Assembly (NCBI GenBank): GCA_964017045.1
Contig: OZ024799.1
Location: forward strand, 30,391,596-30,455,595
Length of the DNA stretch: 64,000 bases
Origin: Omphiscola glabra
Lineage: Eukaryota; Mollusca; Gastropoda; Lymnaeidae
Direction: 5' to 3'
The translations under genes were made by a program, and so were the position numbers. Shown one piece after another: positions 57,275-64,000 of this stretch. Position 1 is the first letter of the stretch. The number at the start of each line of letters is the position of its first letter. Below the pieces are notes generated by a model, which saw nothing but the letters and a program-made list of their open reading frames with translations, searched no databases and had not been told where the DNA came from.

Positions 57275-57470
57275 GTGTTGGGGTAGGTGTGGGTGGGTGG
57301 GTTTGTTGGTTGGTTGGTCTGTGTGTTTGTGTGTGTGTGCGTTTGTTTGTGTGTTTGTTTGTTTGTGTGTGTATGTTTGTGTTTTTGTGTGTGTGTGTGC
57401 GTTTGTTTGTTTGTGTATTTGTTTGTTTGTGTGTGTATGTTTGTGTTTTTGTTAGTGTGTTTGTGTTAAA
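57226..57470. repeat. (CT)n then (GT)n/GTTTGTTT microsatellite
   Basis: A compound simple repeat; all frames in it are low-complexity. Confidence 0.95.
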
Positions 57471-57479
57471 GTGAAAGCG

Positions 57480-58210
57480 CCACTGGAAAGCACACAATGA
57501 AGTAGTTTGGAAACAGGCCAATTTACGCTTGACCTGCACCCAAAGTCCATCAATAGTATTTTAGTAGATTCCTGGGTGAAAGGGTGTACGAAATCTTGGG
57601 CATCTTTTAACATATAGCATGAACACTTACAAAAATTGATATTTTAAAAACAAAAATTAAGAATTCAACGGGTGCTTACAAATAGGGCACTTTTCATCGA
57701 TTATTATTGTGTTTATTTGTGTTTTCTTCAAATTTGCTACTTGTGTAACACAGTTTCCTAAGTAACATAGTTTAAAAAAATCTTAGCCTATAGTTATTAA
57801 ATTGCCGACTGTTTTTTGTCTTTTTATTTTCAGAATAATAGACAATCTGCCCCGCCCATTTGCATTCATTTTTATTTTAATGATTTCTTTTTAGATGGCA
57901 ATCTTATAGTAGAAAGCTAAACGAAAGACTAAAAAGTTTGTGAAATAACATTTTGATTATCATTCCAATTTCAATTTTTGTTTAGTGTTGGGGACTAGTT
58001 GTAGAAAAAATTCTTCGTTGTATACCGTGTTTTCAGATTTATTTGTCCGCCGTTCTAAAAATAGTAACATTACGTATTGCGCTATGACGTTTTCCGGTCT
58101 GAGAAATGACAAGCCCTATTGAAAAATTTGTTAAAGAAAACTCCCCCCGGGGCTCTAGTCGAAATGTCCGTCCCAAAAATGGCATGTCGATAAAGAGGCG
58201 TTTGACACGA
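57480..58210. other. Non-coding stretch
   Basis: No gene recognised. Confidence 0.45.
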
Positions 58211-58214
58211 ACCC

Positions 58215-58790
58215 CCTGAAACGTTACCCGGGGGACATGATCACCGTGTAGGGGACCCGCGCCGAAAGGCAAAGGTAACGCACGGAAACTGCGTTAGAAA
58301 GAGCACGGCTGCATGGTTTCCTACCAAGTGAAGTCGAAAATAACGTAGAAACAGGTCGGGATATGATTACAGTTGCCGCATGGATATGAGGCGAAGGAGT
58401 GTGGCGACCCTAGCCGATGATTCCAAATATGCAGACTTGAGGGTACTGCTCCTAGGGTGGGAAGGGGGGGCTTTAGAGACGTAAATTGTATCCACCCCAG
58501 CCCAAGGAAGTCCGGCCCTGTTGCTGTGTAAGCATCACCCCGGCTGGCCAGGCGTCCCTTCTCTGATGCGGCCTCACTCGCATAGTAAATCGAGTGGAAG
58601 GGTGGGTGGGGCCGTCTCAGGGGCGGGGAGCCCTCGGCATGCCGCTTCGCGGCCTGACTGGAATAGAGACCACTGGGGGAGTGGTTGAATGCCAGTTGGG
58701 GGCGGTGGAGGTGTGCTGGGGAAGACTTTATGAGCCTTGGCTCGATGGTCTGCTGATTTTCTTAAGTAAGTTAGTTAGTTAAAGAAATCT
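58215..58790 (+). mobile_element. GC-rich interspersed element, copy 2
   Basis: Homologous to the reverse complement of 32345-33000 (shared GATATGAGGCGA, AAATATGCAG, CTGCTCCTAGG blocks in order). It ends in GTAAGTTAGTTAGTTAAAG, a short 3' tandem tail of the sort left by non-LTR retrotransposition. No RT is attached. Confidence 0.6.
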
Positions 58791-59820
58791 ATATACAATT
58801 TCATATATTGTTCACTTTACATCTTTGGGGCCAGCTTACTTACAAAAAAAATAAAAAATAAAAAAATGGCCAAACAACGATTTAAATACGACTTAACGTT
58901 AACGTTAAGCGACGTTATAATGAATGATATTTAGGTTTAGTGCTGGTTTTCGACGGCAAGTTCAAACATACATCATTTGGCGTGGGTCCCTACTGCTCAA
59001 AGGCCCCTCGGGTGACTTTACACCTTTCCCAGACATTTCAAACAGTTCAGCCAAGCTTGTGTGTTCATGTACCTGTGTGTACGTCTCCAGCCTTGAGCAG
59101 AGCTTCTCAACCCCTCGAGCGCTAATCTAGAGCAAGACCTATTAACTTCATCTGGTAAGTTAGAAAACATTCAAACCCAAAGAACTCTTTTACAGCTTGA
59201 GGACCTCAATCCTATTCCGTAACTATGATGCACGTCACCAGGCATGTTGTCAGTGACGCCACCGGTCACGTGGTCTCAACCCCCAGATGTTGTGGGGTTG
59301 CTAATGACGCCAGAGAAACAAACCAGCTCTCTCTCTATCTCTCTCTCTCTCTCTCTCTCTGCAATTTCCAGACCCCCTGCATCGCTGCATCCCCTGCGGG
59401 CACCAACAGAGTCAAGCACCGCCCATGCGAGAAGGAGGAGAAAAGACCGTATTGAAAAAAATCTTAAACGCTTAAATACAGGAATGGGGTGGGGAAATAA
59501 AGAAATTATTGAAGATCGATGATCGGGGGGGGGGGGGGGGGAGGGCATCAATGGATCAATTATAAACCATCGAAATGAACTCCTGGAACACGATGACCTA
59601 TAATTATCAGAGGGTCACGTCAAGGGTCTGAATGCTATTACTGTTAAAAGTCCGTTCTATGGTGGAATCTTAAAGTCCCCTGATATATCTTCACCAAGAT
59701 ATTTCTGATTTGATTTAAAAAACTAAATATCACTGTAAAGTGGTGACGTCAGCCGCCAAAATAGGTCAGCTGCTATTTTGGATGGAGTAAGACCTGAGTT
59801 ACAAGAACAATCCCATTGCC
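58791..59820. other. Non-coding stretch
   Basis: A (CT)n tract at 59325-59360 and a poly(G) run near 59525. Open frames of 60-90 codons have no recognisable product. Confidence 0.45.
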
Positions 59821-59825
59821 GCCCA

Positions 59826-60095
59826 AGACAATAGCCACCAGTTAATTTGTTGGGGTTTAAGCAAAAATAACCACCAGTTAATTTGTTGGGGTTTAAGACA
59901 CAATAGCCACCAGTTAATTTGTTGGAGTTTAAGCAAAAATAGCCACCAGTTAATTTGTTGGGGTCTAAGCAAAAATAACCACCAGTTAATTTGTTGGGGT
60001 TTAAGCCACAATAGCCACCAGTTAATGTATTGAGGTTTAAGCCACAATAGCCACTAGTTAATTTGTTGGGGTTTAAGCAAAAATAGCCACCAGTA
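59826..60095. repeat. 36-bp tandem repeat, about seven copies
   Basis: Unit contains CACCAGTTAATTTGTTGGGG. The 12-codon period opens a minus-strand frame of 82 codons. Confidence 0.93.
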
Positions 60096-60211
60096 ATTTC
60101 TGATTGCCATAAAAAAATACAATTATAGTGTTATAAATATTTTTAAATTACTGCTCAATATGTTTTTTAAATTATTATTTTTTTTTTTAAATTTGAAATT
60201 TAGAAAATTAA

Positions 60212-60450
60212 GCTTGGCCAATATCGGCGGCAAATCTTGGCCAATATCGGCGGCAAATCTTGGCCAATATCGGCGGCAAATCTTGGCCAATATCGGCAGC
60301 AAATCTTGGCCAATATCGGCGGCAAATCTTGGCCAATATCGGCGGCAAATCTTGGCCAATATCGGCGGCAAATCTTGGCCAATATCGGCGGAAAATCTTG
60401 GCCAATATCGGCGGAAAATTTTGGCCAATATCGGCGGAAAATCTTTGCCT
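60212..60450. repeat. 23-bp tandem repeat, ten copies
   Basis: Unit CTTGGCCAATATCGGCGGC plus AAAT, nearly invariant. Each unit carries the palindrome TTGGCCAA and a CCAAT box. All six frames are open. Confidence 0.96.
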
Positions 60451-60454
60451 AAAC

Positions 60455-61600
60455 GAGAGACCAAACAAACAAATTACTACAAAAAAATAATATAAAAAAC
60501 CAACAAAAAAAACCAATGACGTTTTATTTTAAGATATCTTTTCAAGGCGTCTAGCAGAGCTTATCAAGAACCGTCAATCTTCACACTGGTCATCGACGGA
60601 GGGTAAAAGAATGAATCCATTGAAATTGAGCTGCCAGTGCAACCCATTCGGCCTGTCACATGACAGCCTATTGTTATTGCAGCCCCCCAACTAACCCGCC
60701 CACCACCTGAACCTCCCCCCCCCCCCCAACCATGTCACGCACGACCTGTGTCTTATAAAGTGATCGTAAATGAACACGTCCCAGCAATCATTGACCTTAA
60801 TGCGCATCGCCTTGCTGTGCATGTTGCCCCTGGCGATTCGTTGAGGAGTTCATTGATCTGTTGGCTGATCGGGTTCATTGTTTCGGATCTGCTGCCGGTA
60901 AAGCGAATTTAATAGACACTTTCTTGCCCTCGCCACGTCCGTGCCCCCACACGCCAATAGTGTCCTGCTCAAGATTTCTTGCAATATTATTATTATTTTT
61001 TAAATATCACCGAATAACGTTGATATTTTATGGCATTCAAATTAGGTGCACCGTTGTTAACGGCTCTCTGGCTGTCAAAGATTATAAACAGCAGGTGAAC
61101 ATGTTTTTACAAGAATACATTATTATTTCTATTGGCTTTGGCGATTAACCCCCCCCCCCCCCCCCCCGCCCCCAATATTTAAACGAATAGCCTGTACTGT
61201 AAAAGGGAGGGAGTGGGGTTGAAGTAAATCAATTCATGGGTTAAAATCCAACATAGAAAAAAACTGGAAACTAGAGTTGCGTCATGAAATAATTTCGGAA
61301 GAATTTGGTCAAAGCTTGTGTCTGTGGAAGTTCTTTGACACAGAATGATGTGATAGCAATTTAATGACTGTGTTTTTTGTAATTAAAAAAATGAATTAAT
61401 TAATTTAATGGTTCGCGCCCGTCTCGTTCCGTCTCAAAGAGACGATTGTGTTATTTTCGGGCGGTTCAAGATTTGCAGCCAGGTCTGCACTCGAAGTTTT
61501 GCTGCACGTAGATGATTTTTGTATGTGGCACTTAGAGACTCCGCCCACAAGTTGTATTGATATTGTAAATAATAATAATCATAATAATAATAAATTCACT
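60455..61600. other. Non-coding stretch
   Basis: Poly(C) runs near 60714 and 61149, an (AAT)n-like tract at 61569-61591, and a GC-rich patch at 61412-61560. No gene recognised. Confidence 0.45.
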
Positions 61601-61607
61601 TATATTT

Positions 61608-62712
61608 TTAAAGTGTAGGATAATACAAGACTGCAAACCTGTCAATTAATTGATCAAAATCTATAGATAGTAGATCAAGATTGCAAAGCATTGACTGTCC
61701 CATGGTGGATCGTAAATAGTTCTTAATAAATCTTTGCTTTGAAAAGCTCCGCTCACATGAAGCCACAGAGAGACAGATCGTAAGAAACAATCGCAGCCTT
61801 AGCGAGAATGAGTGGGCATTGGAAGAGATTCTAAGAAGTCCCATTCAGCTATGAATTTCAAAACATCAGATACTAACCAGTCCATGACTTTGTGAAATTC
61901 AGCATCAGCTGCTTTTAGGACTTTAGGTGTCTTCTTAAGCCTTGGTCTTAGAAAGAGGTTAATTTTGCTGGCAGTAGACTCTTGGGTCGAACAGCCCCAA
62001 ACCTATCTGCTACTTCCTTGATCGCTAATGATCTGATCTGGAGTTCAGAATGAAAACGATTAATACACTCCAGCATCTCCATACTGTTTTTTTCTCTCAT
62101 GGAGATTTCACCATCTAATTGTTCTCCTGGCATTCTCTTCTTAAACTTTAATCGTCTCTCTACCGAAACTTTTCCACGTTGGTCTGATTTTAAAAGTGCC
62201 TTTTCAATAGCATGTTCGAATAAGTGACAGCTCTTCGCGTGCAGAAACAATCTTAAGGCCTTTAGGCTCGTCACCACTTTGTCAAGAGTAAATCCTTTAG
62301 TGTGCAGATACTGCTGTGCATGATTAGCTTCCTCAAGTAGATCAGCCCAATGGTAAATGTAAGAGATAAACATGAAATGACAGACAGCATGTAAAAGACC
62401 ATTTGGCTTTATCTTTTATATCAAGAGGATCACGTATGGCTTTAATCGCCACAACACAATACAACACAATCATCACTTATCTTTCACTGTTTTAACAGCA
62501 GCATGATAAGCCCTCCGACGTGTTGTTGGCAGTCTTTTCACTGACATCCCAGTGTGTTCAATTAAAACATCCCATCGATTAGCGGATGCAGCATAGAAGG
62601 AAAATATTCTCTCTAGAGTAGCGAACAAACTTAATACATGAAGCATTTTCGGTAAAAGAGTGTCACTTACAAAAGTTACTGAACACTTAAATCGGCGTTG
62701 AATCATGGTCAA
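61608..62712 (-). pseudogene. hAT-superfamily transposase remnant (ZMYM1-like)
   Basis: Three minus-strand frames lie in order but out of phase. 62473-62712 holds the middle region (LPKMLHVLSLFATLERIF). 61948-62373 holds EEANHAQQYLHTKGFTLDKV, KALRLFLHA and KKRMPGEQ. 61608-61844 holds the C-terminal dimerisation block SVASCERSFSKQRFIKNYL. The last is diagnostic of hAT transposases and their ZMYM1-type relatives. At least two frameshifts and a stop separate the parts, and the N-terminal zinc finger is missing. A hAT-type terminus lies 250 bp upstream. Confidence 0.88.
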
Positions 62713-62899
62713 AACGGAATTTACCTGACCTAATTATAGTGTCGTCTCACTTCTAACGCACCCACCTTGAACTTTTAATAAAGCACGCATTTGGAATTTG
62801 TTACAGGTGTGGAAAATTTACGTATGATCGGTTATCCTTTTATGAAAATTCGGTTAGACCGAGCAGTGTGTGCTCTGTAAAGACGCAATTATTCTATTT

Positions 62900-62965
62900 G
62901 GTGTCACCCCCTGAGATCGTGTCACCCGGTGTGATCCGCACCCCCACCCCCAAGCTACGCCACTG
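62900..62965 (-). mobile_element. 5' terminus of the hAT element carrying the transposase remnant
   Basis: Read on the minus strand from 62965 the sequence begins CAGTGGCGTAGCTTGGGGGT. It shares its first 12 bases with the three short MITEs in this window. No matching 3' terminus was found below 61608, so the element is probably truncated at that end. Confidence 0.75.
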
Positions 62966-63515
62966 CTAAAAGGTACATTGTTTTAAAATATTGTATTTGT
63001 CATGCCACTGTTTTAAGATTTTGACAGAATGCCAACAGCGTACAATGTAATGTAAGTTTTTAAAACAAAAAAATTGTAACACTTGCTGCCCTCGTTGTGG
63101 CACACAAAAAGCTTGACTTTAATGAACCTCTTTATAAAACTAGTTTCAGAGAGGGTTAACAAGACATGTAACAATATAATGAAAGCACATATTTTGTAAA
63201 AAAAAAAAATGTTATTTTGTTACTGCAATCGGCCTTCAGGATATTCATAATAATAAAAAAAAAACAAATTTAAAAAAAAACAAGAACTTAAGATTTAAGT
63301 GGCTCCTTAAAAAGACTTCCACTAGTTACGTCACCAGAGTCAATATAGAAATCAATACGATATTGTTGCCCAGAAGTAGACAGAGTCCTTCCTATTGTAT
63401 AAATTCTTGCTTGTTAAACTAAACAAGGGTGTCCATGACAACAACAACAAACAAAAATGGCAAGACGTTGCCGTTCATGTGTGTCTATGACAACAAAGAC
63501 ACAGACTAGGTATTG
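62966..63515. other. AT-rich non-coding stretch
   Basis: A-rich tracts near 63200 and 63255. No gene recognised. Confidence 0.5.
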
Positions 63516-63519
63516 TCAT

Positions 63520-64000
63520 TTTTGGGTTACCATTCATGGGTTGCCATTCTTGGGTTGCCATTCATGGGTTGCAGTTCTTGGGTTGCCATTCATGGGCTGC
63601 CATTCTTGGATTGCCATTCATGGGTTGCCATTCTTGGATTGCCATTCATGGGTTTGCAATTCTTGGATTGCCATTCTTGGGTTGCCATTCATGGGTTGTA
63701 GTTAATGGGTTGCCATTCATGGGTTTGCAATTCTTGGATTGCCATTCATGGGTTGCCATTCTTGGGTTGCCATTCATGGGTTTGCAATTCTTGGATTGCC
63801 ATTCATGGGTTGCCATTCTTGGGTTGCCATTCATGGGTTTGCAATTCTTGGATTGCCATTCATGGGTTGCCATTCTTGGGTTGCCATTCATGGGTTGCAC
63901 TTAATGGGTTGCCATTCATGTGTTGCAATTATTGTATTGCCATTCATGGGTAGCCCTTCTTGGGTTGGCATTCATGGGTTGCAGCTCTTGGGTTGCCATT
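63520..64000. repeat. 15-bp minisatellite running off the right edge
   Basis: More than 30 copies of GGTTGCCATTCATGG or GGTTGCCATTCTTGG with a longer 60-61 bp pattern including GGTTTGCAATTCTTGG. Encodes spurious Trp/His-rich frames. Confidence 0.96.

Noticed and set aside
58594..58782. 62-codon frame in GC-rich DNA
   Set aside because: Lies inside the interspersed element and is not conserved as a frame in the copy at 32345-33000.
63457..63953. Overlapping Trp/His/Cys-rich frames up to 122 codons
   Set aside because: Product of the 15-bp repeat; several frames on both strands are open at once.

Overview
The window is animal DNA, most likely from a gastropod mollusc such as a freshwater pulmonate snail. 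It is AT-rich, has small exons in long introns with GT-AG boundaries, and is packed with minisatellites, poly(C)/poly(G) runs, hAT-type MITEs and 5'-truncated LINEs. The snail call is inference from texture and from a SPIN-like hAT element (I recall that family being reported from a pond snail). No bacterial genes, CRISPR, rRNA or convincing tRNA were seen.

The only complete conventional gene is an SLC41-type (MgtE-like) Mg2+ transporter on the minus strand, 9416-26300. I rebuilt ten coding exons by hand. All splice sites are GT-AG, all phases agree, and the product is 550 codons plus stop. A second candidate first exon (25279-25452) would replace an acidic N-terminus with an Arg/Ser-rich one.

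Three introns of this gene are swollen by unrelated minisatellites: a 5.2 kb 28-bp array with higher-order structure in intron 9, a 39/42-bp array in intron 6 and a 41-bp array in intron 5. A 121-bp array lies upstream of the gene.

1-9415 is non-coding as far as I can see; it holds short tandem repeats and a 227-bp insertion flanked by 14-bp direct repeats. 26301-37300 is upstream sequence with a LINE fragment, a GC-rich mobile-element copy (32345-33000), a nested pair of elements with 6-bp target duplications, and a hAT MITE. 37340-39140 holds a dead LINE 3' end and two hAT MITEs 180 bp apart, one SPIN-like.

39700-52530 is mostly tandem arrays of many unrelated units, interrupted by a LINE RNase H/zinc-knuckle fragment with a clean 14-bp target duplication. 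52600-64000 holds another hAT MITE, a foldback, a second copy of the GC-rich element, a possible SAP-domain exon whose tail is an 11-residue repeat, and a frameshifted hAT transposase whose terminus matches the MITEs. The window ends inside a 15-bp array.

Many long open frames lie in arrays whose unit length is a multiple of three; I treat these as artefacts of the repeats. I found no convincing new multi-gene system. The main leads are the alternative SLC41 N-terminus, the hAT/SPIN cluster with its decayed transposase, the self-repeating SAP-like exon and the array-dominated introns.
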